A stretch of DNA of 64,000 bases. It comes from Aphrocallistes beatrix (lineage: Eukaryota > Porifera > Hexactinellida > Sceptrulophora > Aphrocallistidae). Shown one piece after another: positions 53,918 to 62,767 of the stretch. How positions within the stretch are numbered: the stretch's first letter is position 1; every line of letters begins with the position of its first letter. The stretch is from NCBI GenBank assembly GCA_963281255.1, contig OY725488.1, positions 9,335,524 through 9,399,523 of the forward strand. The letters run 5' to 3'. The translations under genes were made by a program, and so were the position numbers. The notes beneath the pieces were generated by a model. It ran no database searches, was not told the DNA's origin, and saw only the letters and a program-made list of their open reading frames with translations.

Positions 53918-55186
53918 ATGGCCACGCGTCTGTCAGCAGAATCATTGCTGGGAGAGGAGAGGGTGGAGAGAGAGTTGGAGGAGTTGAGGAGTCAGGTTCA
54001 GAGAGAGAAAGAGAAAGTGAAAAGCTATTTCCATCAGCTCCACCTGCTGCTAGCAGCTAGAGAGGAAAGTGTGTTGAGACAACTAGATGAGATTGTAGAT
54101 CGAGTGAGAGCAGAGTTAACTGAGAAGATAGCTCTCCTCCAACAACTGAACACAGCTCGAGATGATCTGGAGAGAGATCTGACAGAGAACAAGTTGAGAG
54201 AGCTGCTTCAGAAACATATGCGTAGTCTGGAAGATGAAATGGGAGAAGTGTTAGGGGCAGAAGGAGTGACAGTTGGGTGGGTAGAGGTGGAGTGGAATGT
54301 GGAGGGAGTAGAAGTGTCAGTGAGTGATGTGTGTAAGGTTGTGTGTCTGAAAGAGAAACCTGTGCAACGTGTGGACTATTCTGTGAAAGTACGTCCTGTC
54401 TGGTCTCGTGCTGCTGGAGGGAAATGTCCTGATCAGATTTCGAGTCCAATGCAGATAGCAATTGACAATACAACACAGAATATATTTGTGACAGATCTGG
54501 ACAGTCCAAGAATCCAAGTGTTCGATTCAGAAGGAAACCATCTCTACTCCATTACTGATGAGATAGTCAGAGGATCTACTGGAATAGCTCTAACCAATGA
54601 ATTCCTTTTCGTAACAAGTGGAGGCAATTTAGTGGAATTTAACAAAACTTCTAACCACTTAATTGAGTCAGTGGAAACGGAGAATCGTATTTTGGGAATT
54701 GAGGTTGATAAACAGACAAACATTTATGGATGTGAACTTTACAACCAATCAATAGTTGTATTTGACATGAATCTGAAATTCCTGAGAAGAATCAAACTGA
54801 AATCATCTCATTTACAATCAAATACTCGAACTCACAGTATGAAACTCTATCAGAACAACATGTATGTAATGTTTGGTGACTGTCCTACTTTCCATCTCCA
54901 GATATTTTCTCTAGAAGGAGATCTGATAAGATGTTTGATACCAAAAGAAGAGATTGGATGGAGTTATTTCTTTACTATCGATCAAGTGGGGAATATCATT
55001 GTAGCTGATTGGTGGGGTAATCAAATCAAGATATTCAGCAATGAAGGAGAGACAACACACACCATTACCAATGAAGACTTAACTGAGAATGAAAAATTCT
55101 ACTTTCCTCATGGAATAGTACTAGATAATTCGAATAGGATTATTGTAGTACAGCAAAATCCTGAGAGTTGTCTACAAGCTTTCTGA
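53918..55186 (+). CDS. coiled-coil/NHL beta-propeller protein, family member 3
   Basis: An intronless 422-residue protein, collinear with member 1. It has an N-terminal coiled coil (residues about 10-120; VQREKEKVKSYFHQLHLLLA), a linker with VGWVEVEWNVEGVEVSVSDV, and an NHL propeller from about residue 165 (SPMQIAIDNTTQNIFVTD; TGIALTNEFLFVT; FFTIDQVGNIIVADWWGNQIKIF; PHGIVLDNSNRIIVV). Differences from member 1 concentrate in the propeller loops (for example FVTDLDSPR versus FVADMYCPR), while the coiled coil is nearly constant, as if the propeller surface is diversifying. It lies between the two aldo-keto-reductase exons on the same strand. Confidence 0.88.
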   Translation: MATRLSAESLLGEERVERELEELRSQVQREKEKVKSYFHQLHLLLAAREESVLRQLDEIVDRVRAELTEKIALLQQLNTARDDLERDLTENKLRELLQKHMRSLEDEMGEVLGAEGVTVGWVEVEWNVEGVEVSVSDVCKVVCLKEKPVQRVDYSVKVRPVWSRAAGGKCPDQISSPMQIAIDNTTQNIFVTDLDSPRIQVFDSEGNHLYSITDEIVRGSTGIALTNEFLFVTSGGNLVEFNKTSNHLIESVETENRILGIEVDKQTNIYGCELYNQSIVVFDMNLKFLRRIKLKSSHLQSNTRTHSMKLYQNNMYVMFGDCPTFHLQIFSLEGDLIRCLIPKEEIGWSYFFTIDQVGNIIVADWWGNQIKIFSNEGETTHTITNEDLTENEKFYFPHGIVLDNSNRIIVVQQNPESCLQAF

Positions 55187-55344
55187 TTGAACTAATTATT
55201 GTTTTGAAACTAAATTATTGTTATTGTTATTTATTCTTGATTTGATATTGAATTATAATACATTTGTCTACTGTCTTTTCTAATGACTAATTATAAACTT
55301 TTTGTTCTGCTGTACACTCTGAAAGATCTAAGATTAGAACTATA

Positions 55345-55520
55345 ATGTCTAGTGGTGGATTGAGCTACTTAGGTAGCTTTGGCAAATTTCTCGACATTGG
55401 CCCACGGGACGATTTGGTCGGACCACTGCCAACCAGTCCACCTGTCCATCGACCCACCGGGCTTCTGTCCGGTGTCCCGAATGCCCAATCCTCTCAGACA
55501 AGATCCCGACTGTTCCATTG
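55345..55520 (+). pseudogene. duplicated 5' fragment of the aldo-keto-reductase locus
   Basis: Matches 48133-48275 closely. It starts [10 protein letters not shown] and goes on to a segment translating as QSSQTRSRLF, where similarity ends just before the conserved [10 protein letters not shown]. This copy lacks the 25-bp deletion of the other. Together with the NHL gene immediately upstream it shows that an NHL-plus-reductase 5' block was duplicated. Confidence 0.6.
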
Positions 55521-55662
55521 TGATTAGATAGAAATTATTCCTCCCGTTGTACACTCCAGAATAATCTTAATTGAATACTGTAATGCGAGTCTTTAGTTCA
55601 GTGTTGATTGTATGGATTTGTGTCGGTTCAAGAACGATAAACGAGTTGACAGGCACTCTGCT

Positions 55663-56008
55663 CAGAGTTGCACGCGGGCCGAAATTTGTACCCGCGGCCC
55701 GCAATTTTACATTAACCCGCAACTAAATTGTTCGGCCCGCAAGAATTCCGCATAAATATTTTTGGCCCACGTTGTAAGTTACTAACTATAGAGAGACACA
55801 CAGGAATCCTTTTATGGGAGTGAGTCTCTGCAAACACAAATAAGTGGAAACTAACAAAGTCCCATTTACGTAAGTATTCCTTAATTGGTACCTCGTGACA
55901 ATTAAAACCATCGTCTCGGTTGTCATCCCCGGGAGTCCTGCCAAGATTTCCGCCCTGCGGATCCCACAAACTATTATATTCGGCCCTCACGGCCTGCGTG
56001 CAACTCTG
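55663..56008. mobile_element. hAT MITE with perfect 8-bp target duplication
   Basis: Inverted ends CAGAGTTGCACGCGGGCC (55663) and GGCCTGCGTGCAACTCTG (to 56008). ACTCTGCT is present at 55655-55662 and 56009-56016. GC-rich GGCCCGCAA repeats lie near the ends. It sits 48 bases before the splice acceptor of the second reductase exon. Confidence 0.9.
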
Positions 56009-56056
56009 ACTCTGCTAGCACTGAACCTTCCACCTATCTAAGCTGCATTGAAACAG

Positions 56057-56398
56057 GTGGGGATCTCACTGAAGGAGAAGCTAGGCTCTGTCTGTGAGAG
56101 GAAGGACGTCTGGGTAACCTCGAAGCTGTGGAACACGAAACACGCGCCAGAAGACGTCGTCCCCGCTCTGAAGCGCTCCCTCTCCGACCTCCAGCTGGAG
56201 CAGCTGGACCTCTTCCTGATGCACTGGCCCACCGGCTTCTCCAAGTCCGACGAGATGGTCCCCCGCAACGAGGACGGGACTGTGAAGTACTCTGGTGTCC
56301 ACTACCTGGACACTTGGAAGGCTATGGAGGAGTGTGTGAGTCTGGGACTGACTAGGCACATCGGAGTGTCCAACTTCAACCTGAAGCAGATAGAGGAG
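56057..56398 (+). CDS. aldo-keto reductase, second recognised exon
   Basis: The acceptor AAACAG (to 56056) is followed by VGISLKEKLGSVCERKDVWVTSKLWNTKH, then LDLFLMHWPTGF, VHYLDTWKAMEECV and RHIGVSNFNLKQIEE. The Lys (TSKLW) and His (LMHWP) of the catalytic tetrad are present, completing the Asp and Tyr of the first exon. The donor GAG|GTTTGT is at 56398. The downstream C-terminal exons were not found in the next 7 kb, although the family needs about 120 more residues. The exon is strongly GC-rich at third positions, unlike the NHL genes nearby. The gene may be incomplete or have very long introns. Confidence 0.75.
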
Positions 56399-56629
56399 GT
56401 TTGTGTTTCCATCAGATGAGTTGGGAGAAATGGAACTTTCGTTTCAATTTAAGATTTCCACAATTCTTAGTGCTAAAGTGCGATCATTTGTGTTGATTTT
56501 TAAAATTTTCAAAAAACCTTATTTTGGACAAAGTATTTATTAAACTTTTCTATTCTCCGCCTAAACTCCTCCAAAGGAGCTTTGGTGCTTTTAGTTGGAG
56601 AATTTAAAAGTTTTATATGTAATTTATCC
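56399..56629. other. intron or flank, empty
   Basis: No features recognised. Confidence 0.3.
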
Positions 56630-57040
56630 AAAATGGGGACGCAGATTTGTCCGAATTTCCGAATTGCGTTAATTGTCATTTGTCCGAATCGTAATTTGGA
56701 ATATTGTCACATATCTGAATTTGGACGCTTCATTTTTCAGAATCTTTTTTTTGAAGTAGTCATTATTCAGAATTTCCTCTGCTGGCGTTTGTCAGAATAA
56801 GTTTTATAGAGTTCTGACTATGTCAGGAAAATTGACATTTTAATTTCGTGACGAGGTAGGTTGAGTGCCATCTCCTAGAAATCCTATTCTGACAAACGCC
56901 AGCAAAGGAAATTCGGACTAATGACTACTTCAAGATTCTGAAAAATGCAGCGTCCCCATTTGGACAAGTCACATCAACCGAAATATTGATTCGGACAAGT
57001 GACAAATTGGAAATTCGGATAGATGCATGCGCCTCGTCAT
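56630..57040. repeat. inverted-repeat (foldback) element, TGTCCGAAT family
   Basis: Left-arm words (CGCAGATTTGTCCGAATTTC; GAATTTCCTCTGCTGGCGTT) recur inverted in the right arm (AACGCCAGCAAAGGAAATTC at about 56894; GGACAAGTGACAAATTGG at about 56993) around a unique centre of about 90 bp. Related words occur near 1290-1340. Ends and target duplication are unclear. Confidence 0.65.
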
Positions 57041-57107
57041 CGATAGAATTACATTGCGAAAATAATTAATTCCAATTCCATTAGCATTGAGACTCCTTTT
57101 CCATATA

Positions 57108-57394
57108 CAGTACACCCTCGCTAGTCCGAACCCTTCATTCTTGAAATCCGAACACCCGAAATATAATTTTATTCGCTTCTATGATTTGAATAAACGTTTA
57201 TAAACTAAAATTTATCATTAAGATTGAGAAACCTCGTTAAATATACGTACATTCATAGCGAAATAATATCCTTAATATTCTAACAATACAAATTTTTTAT
57301 AATGAATGCCCTATTGAATTAGTGTTATTTCACTAATCCGAACGATTTTTTCAAACATTGGAACAGAGCTGTTCGGATTAGCGAGGTTGTACTG
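57108..57394. mobile_element. pogo-type MITE, CTAATCCGAAC family
   Basis: Ends CAGTACACCCTCGCTAGTCC (57108) and the complement of CAGTACAACCTCGCTAATCC (to 57394), with TA on both sides. An internal subterminal ACTAATCCGAACG copy lies near 57332. Confidence 0.88.
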
Positions 57395-57977
57395 TACTTA
57401 CTTAGTTCTTGTTTTATTGAATTTTTATTCATAATGAAGCAATCCTATTACTCGTATTATATTTTGTACAGTAAGTGGAATTCATTCAAAACTGTGATAC
57501 CAGAGCTTCATGATTTAAATTATTACGTTTTTGCATTTCAGTACATGAGAAAACCTTAAAAAATTGTAAATTGCATGAATGTGATTATAATTAATTACAA
57601 TTACAAATTCCTATTATGTCAGGTCATTGATATATCTGACTTGTTATGACAAGTCTAATCACTCAGATAACTGAGTAATGTGATTCGCCAAATTTCATGA
57701 ATTGATCCTTAAATTCCAATCAAATTATCGTATTGAGTCATCATAATTATCTCTCTTTTCGTTGCATTCCTATTTGGTTGTTAATCGTACTGTGAATACA
57801 CCTCATTATCTATGTTCCATCTCAGCATACGTTCTTATTCTCCATGGTTGTTGCTATGCTACTCACCCTGGTTACAACATCACAGCTAAGCTATGCAGTG
57901 CACAGTGAAACAAGACACCATCCTGCATAGTAACTAGTTCATTATGAACAAGACTGAGATTCTATCTCTACGAGCTA
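57395..57977. other. 5' region of the sphingosine-kinase gene
   Basis: No other gene seen. An upstream ATG at 57943 opens a 13-codon frame that overlaps and ends at the ATGGCTAA around the kinase start, so it could act as a short upstream reading frame. Confidence 0.35.
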
Positions 57978-58797
57978 ATGGCTAACATCAGAGAATGCAC
58001 CAGTCCTTTCTTCGACTGTCACCGAATCCTGCACACTCAGCCCCTCCTCCGCTCTGAAGGCAGAGGTCCTGTCTCCTCCATTCTGTTCTCCTCGCGTCTC
58101 TCGCTATCCGAGGGGGGCGTGCAGAAAGAGAACATTCAGTTCGACGATTTGGTAGGTGTGAAATTGGTGAAGAGGCGTTTGAAAGGGGGACTGTCCCCCC
58201 TGACTGACTGTCTGCAGGTGGTGTGGTACCCCATGGTGTCCGGACTCCTGCAGTCCTCTCGCAGGAGACAGGAACTGATCCTGGTCCTGGAGGACAGCTC
58301 GAGAGCGGAGGTGGAGAGCTACAGAACTCGGATTCTCTCCACCCTGCAGACCTACCTCCTGGAGACGTACGAGTACTGCGACTGCACGGGGACCTGCAGC
58401 GGACTCTTCCTGGACCGGAGGAAGTTTCTGGTCATCATCAACCCGGCAACGGACAGCGGCTCCGCCCTCCGCGTGTTCCGCTCCGAGGTGTCGCCGGTCC
58501 TGGAGGACGCGGGGGTGCGGACGGAGTGCGTGGTCACTCAGTACCGCGGCCACGCGCGTGAGCTCCTGCAGCGCTACGACCTGTCCCAGCTGCAGGGGGT
58601 GCTCTGCGTGGGCGGGGACGGGACCGTCCACGAGGTGGTGAACGGACTCATGAACCGCGCGGACTGGGACGTAGCCACGCGCATGCCTCTCTCCCCCATC
58701 CCGTGCGGGGCTGGGAATGCCCTGTGCAAGAGCGAAATTGGGAATTCCACACCAGCTCTTCGCTGTTTCATCAACTCTCACCAAATTGTGTTAATTT
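57978..58797 (+). CDS. sphingosine kinase, 5' exon
   Basis: The exon starts MANIRECTSPFFDCHRIL. A PH-like N-terminal region follows (residues about 15-140, with RRRQELILVLEDSSR). Then the diacylglycerol-kinase-type catalytic domain: RRKFLVIINPATDSGSALRVF, TQYRGHARELLQ, LCVGGDGTVHEVVNGLMNRADWD and LSPIPCGAGNALCKSE. This matches SPHK1/2, which phosphorylate sphingosine with ATP. The nucleotide loop, usually NPxGGKGKA, is NPATDSGSA. The GGDGT motif is intact. The exon is GC-rich until about 58735 and then turns AT-rich. The donor is uncertain; TTG|GTGAAC at 58797 is my guess. The C-terminal half of the enzyme was not found. A mariner begins 16 bases later. Confidence 0.75.
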
Positions 58798-58812
58798 TGG
58801 TGAACTGTAATA

Positions 58813-60146
58813 CTAGGTCGTTCAATAAGTCTTGCGGGTCATGGTATATTTCGCAAACTATAATAGTAAACAAATCAGTTTTTATCTCTAAGACAACCTT
58901 ATATCTTAGCTTGATTTACTGAAAATCTTAGCTTGATTGAATGAAAATTACAAATTTCTGATCAATTTATTCACACATCATTTCAACATACTGGTAAAAT
59001 TATGGCTTCCAAGGATGACAATTTTAATCTGAAACGGAGAGCTTACATTGAGTTTCGCACAAAACTCCGCATCCAGCCGGTACTCATCTGCAACTAGTTG
59101 CAGGAGGTATTGTGCATGGACTGCCCTTCCAGATCAACGGTCGAGCGATGGGCTGCACGATTTCAGTCTGGAAATACAAACGTGTCAGATCTACCTCGAT
59201 CTGGGAGACCGGTGTCCGTCAGCACCCCAGAGAATGTTGCTCTAATCGAGAGCAAAGTCAGGGAAGATAAGTGTATAACAATCGAGCAGTTAGAGCAGGG
59301 TATGGAGATTTCATCGGGGGTCATTCATTCCATTCTGACTACTCAGCTTGGTTTCCGATCCATTTGCGGTAAGTGGGTCCCAAATAACCTCGGCGATCAA
59401 CAAAAGCTCGCACGTGTAAATACTGCCAAGAAACTCCTGGAAACCTATGACGGTTGTGATCCTAGACGCCTAGCTGAAGTTATAACCGGGGATGAGACTT
59501 GGGTATATTATTCAACCCCTTACAGCAAGTATAAAATGCGATCATGGGTGAGAGGCGACGAAAGACCGGCCCAAATTCCTAGGCCCGACTTCAGAAAACC
59601 GAAGGTCATGTACACGATCTTCTTCAATAGTAGTGGAATAGTCTTGCAAATACCTTCTGAAAGTGGTAAAACAGTAAACGCAACGTTTTTTACAGAGAAA
59701 GTACTTCCAAACCTAATAAAAAACGTGGAAGAGCTCCGTCCCAGGCTAAAATGAGGGACATAAAATTATTGATAGATAATGCTAGCTCCCATACAACCAA
59801 GCTCACTAAAAATTTCTTGGAATCAGAGGGGTTAGATTTACTTCCCCACCCACCCTACTCACCAGACCTAGCTCCCTGTGATTTTTGGCTATTCCCAAAG
59901 CTCAAAATCTACCTTCAAAGCAGGGAATTTTAGTCGAAACAAACCCTCGGGTCGGCCCTGTACCACTTCTTCAAATCCACCCCCGAAGAAGAGTACAGAA
60001 ATGCATTCATAAAGTGAGTGGAAAGATCGAAACGCTGTGTAGAAGTAGGAGGGGGGTATTTCGAATAAATAATACATTGAGACATATTCTATGACATTTA
60101 TTTATGATTTTATGGTATGACCCGCAAGACTTTTTGAATGCCCTAG
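58813..60146 (+). mobile_element. mariner transposon (1334 bp), degenerate
   Basis: Inverted ends CTAGGTCGTTCAATAAGTC (58813) and the complement of CTAGGGCATTCAAAAAGTC (to 60146), continuing with TTGCGGGTCAT. TA is on both sides (58811-58812, 60147-60148). The length is standard for mariner. The transposase inside is broken. Confidence 0.92.
59002..60064 (+). pseudogene. mariner transposase pseudogene
   Basis: The frame starts MASKDDNFNLKRRAYIEF at 59002 and is interrupted by TAG near 59095. It runs open from 59098 to 59754 with the helix-turn-helix region (STVERWAARFQSGNTNVSD; RSGRPVSV) and VITGDETWVYY (first Asp). A stop and frameshift near 59752 are followed by LLIDNASSH (second Asp) and SPDLAPCDFWLFP (third Asp). 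The spacing is exactly 34 residues, the DD34D signature of mariners. More stops follow before the natural C-terminal region (STPEEEYRNAFIK). At least three lesions make it inactive. Confidence 0.9.
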
Positions 60147-60341
60147 TATATGACTGGTCCTATAATTTTCAAATTTCAAATCTGTGAGCTGTTTCTAAAT
60201 TCTAGCATCACTAAACTTAAAATTGGTACCCCAAATCCCAAAATTTTCAAAATTTCAATTGACACTTCTACTTTAACTTTCATGAAATGCTCCATTTCCA
60301 TTTGATACTATTTGTAAAATCTCCATGTGACGATTGTTTAA
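60147..60341. other. AT-rich, empty
   Basis: No features recognised; likely intron of the sphingosine-kinase gene or intergenic. Confidence 0.3.
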
Positions 60342-60460
60342 CCCTCGCCTGGCTAGGTCTCAAAAGTATAAATAGAGAAAACCCCACTTTCATTTTCACT
60401 TTCAGTTCACTTTCAATGTACTTTCATTTTCACTTTCAACATTCCTAGCCAGCCGCGGGT
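60342..60460. mobile_element. piggyBac-like MITE flanked by TTAA
   Basis: A 119-bp element with inverted ends CCCTCGCCTGGCTAGG and CCTAGCCAGCCGCGGG. TTAA lies on both sides (60338-60341, 60461-60464), the piggyBac target. The interior is a tandem run of TTTCACTTTCA words plus TATAAATA. Confidence 0.85.
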
Positions 60461-60754
60461 TAATTGTAGGATCAAATGATGAAATCTAATTTCAATTTGA
60501 TTTGAATTCATTACAATTCCTCAAACTCTGAAAGTACAACTGGAACTGAGAACGGAACTATGACGAACTCAAATTGATATCTCATATTACACATCACTGC
60601 ACTCTAGGAAAGTGTGATAGCATATGAACATTTTTAAACTTGAAACACAATACCTTATTAGTTCTAAATATAGCCAGCAAGATGTACACTACCTTTTTTC
60701 TATTTTTAGATTTGATGATGAGTGAATCCTCCGTTCGGATACCTCCATAGATAA

Positions 60755-62338
60755 ATTAGATTCTCGAGCTCACCATGTGTCCAACTCCATTCTGTCTCCA
60801 GTCCACATTCCATTCTACCACGCCGCATCCAGTTCTTCGCAACGCAGACTGCCAATGGAATGAATTACCTCGCTTCGAAACATGTAAGGGACTATTTTGT
60901 TATCTCTTCTCCTATTTTTTGTTTGTTTGTTTGTTATACTTGATTGTTGGTGCTTGCGTTTGTTTACCTTTGTAGATTTTACTCATCAAATTATGCACTA
61001 AGAACGTAATGGTGGCAGAGAATAAAATTGTGTTTGGAACTTCGGACAGTACAGAAGAGTGACACCACTTAACTTAACACTCCATTCCGACACAATTCAG
61101 CTGACTGTGATGACGTCATTGTGAAGTCGTGTGTACCAAAGAGATATTTTGAGAAGATTTATTAACGCAAGAGTGGTGTGTAAGTGTGAATGTTTGCTAG
61201 TTTGTGTTTGCATATAATAACAAGCTGAACCAGGGATGAGTAGGAATATAATTTGGATAATTTATAACTTATACGAATCTCACTACGAAACATTCTACAT
61301 TAAACACAAATCAACTACAGTAGAACCTCTATAAGTGGGGTCTCTATATGTGGGGGGACCTCTATAAGTGGGGCAATTTTTTGACATCTTTGCTCATTTC
61401 CATACAGATAAACCTCCATAAGTGGGGAAGTGCCATTATGCGGGGAATGGGGGTGACTTTTAGGCTAATAATACCTCACGACACTAAGATTAACCTCTAT
61501 ATGTGGGGAATATGATAGGAGTTTTTCTATGCGAAATTGGATATTAATCAAAACAACCGTTCACAGATGAATCGGAACTTGGGATTGTGCTATACCATTT
61601 GCTGGAAATTTCGTGCCTCACAAATCAACCCTTTCTCATATCATTACACCCTTAATAAACCATTAAAACATCGTAAGAAAGTAATAATAAATTTTAGGGA
61701 AAGTAGAATAGAGAATTCTCATAGTAATACTAAGGCAAGCTTGTTTTATGGGAATATTACAATTGGAATCATAAGTGGGGAATGGGGGAGTATCATCATG
61801 CTAGCCGGCCCAACCTCCCCCACTTATAGAGGTTCTACTGTATTATCGCCTCTATCGGGAGAGGGTACAGTTACTATACGAGATATAGCACCAATAATAT
61901 CTACACTAAACACTCAAACTAACCAAGGATGTTACTAATAATAACTCATTCTATAATTAGGTGGTCGTTTAGAGTTCTGCTGTGTGAGATAGTGACAGTT
62001 CTACTGCTCCATATCCTGGCGTTAGACAACAGAGTTGTACTCCAGTCTCACCACAGACTACCACATGGAGAAACCACTCCAGTGTCCGCAGGAGTTGTGC
62101 AAGCTAATGCTGGACACTTTGTGACACACCCTGATCAGAGACCAGGTCCAGGAGATTCATGAGAGGATCAACAAGATTATCAGGCATTCCTCACTGGTAA
62201 GTTGTTGCTAGGGTAGCATATATATGTTTATTCAAATTTGAACTTTATTTCGAATCTATTTGTTTACTTTAGGGAGAAGAGTTACCATTATCCAACACTT
62301 CAATCACAGATGTTATAGATAAAAAGTTCAGATTGTAA
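60755..62338 (+). pseudogene. tyrosine-kinase domain pseudogene, four exons
   Basis: Pieces in order are: 60755-60883 (RRIQFFATQTANGMNYLASKH, subdomain VIa, donor GTAAGG); 60976-61059 (CTKNVMVAENKIV, catalytic-loop neighbourhood, then stop); 61961-62196 (WSFRVLLCEIVT, PYPGV, ELYSSLTTDYHMEKP and CPQELCKLMLDTL, subdomains IX-XI, donor GTAAGT); 62273-62338 (GEELPLSNTSITDVIDKKF, stop). The HRD motif is replaced (LIK where HRD is expected). The DFG region is shortened. Two frameshifts flank PYPGV, and TGA (62122-62124) stands where the conserved Trp of subdomain XI belongs. The activation-loop exon is missing; a MITE occupies 61318-61840 between exons 2 and 3. Splice sites remain good, so decay is fairly recent. 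Confidence 0.75.
61318..61840. mobile_element. pogo-type element, CTATAAGTGGGG family (523 bp)
   Basis: Ends CAGTAGAACCTCTATAAG (61318) and the complementary CTTATAGAGGTTCTACTG (to 61840), with TA on both sides. TAAGTGGGG/TATGTGGGG words repeat six times inside. The open frame 61537-61938 crosses the right boundary and is not a gene. Confidence 0.9.
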
Positions 62339-62567
62339 ACAGAACAACAAACAAGAAACAATCAACTCTCAGAGCCTCTCCATTTGAGTCACATTTGTAT
62401 GTGTTGTTTTATCTGATTTATATAATTGTTATAGTCTCTGTGTAATGCATTAACTCAACAGCTGTACTAGCTCTGTGTTATACATGTTGATACTTATGTA
62501 CTGTTCTAACGTTTGATTGATTTCAATTGGCAATCGTTTAAGTGTTTAGAAGTTTTATGGTATTTTA
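62339..62567. other. 3' flank of the kinase pseudogene
   Basis: No features recognised. Confidence 0.3.
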
Positions 62568-62767
62568 GGGGTTTATCTAGTTGCTCGGTCGGCACTTATA
62601 GGTGCCAGCCTGGAATCGTCTGAGGAGCCAAGGTGGTTGCAGTGTGATTCGATTTTGGTCCCGGGTTGCTATCACCCCTGGAATTACAAGATAAACCACT
62701 GTTTAGGTGCCATATAACTTTTATCACCTCCAAAAAAGTGCCCGATTGAAAAGTCCTATATAAACCC
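62568..62767. mobile_element. 200-bp inverted-repeat element, inverted copy of 9985-10184
   Basis: Starts GGGGTTTATCTAG and ends TATAAACCC, aligning in reverse with the other copy throughout with scattered changes and two small indels. No shared flanking duplication is evident here. Confidence 0.65.

Noticed and set aside
58104-58784. 226-residue Arg/His-rich open frame on the minus strand
   Set aside because: It is the antisense of the GC-rich sphingosine-kinase exon, whose plus-strand frame has clear family motifs.
61537-61938. 133-codon open frame as a gene
   Set aside because: It starts inside the CTATAAGTGGGG element and crosses its right boundary, with no family resemblance.
62113-62130. 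In-frame TGA as a selenocysteine codon
   Set aside because: It stands where tyrosine kinases have a conserved Trp (TGG), and other frameshifts nearby point to a pseudogene.
61929-62162. Hydrophobic open frame as a small membrane protein
   Set aside because: Its sequence is kinase subdomain IX followed by out-of-frame translation of subdomains X-XI.
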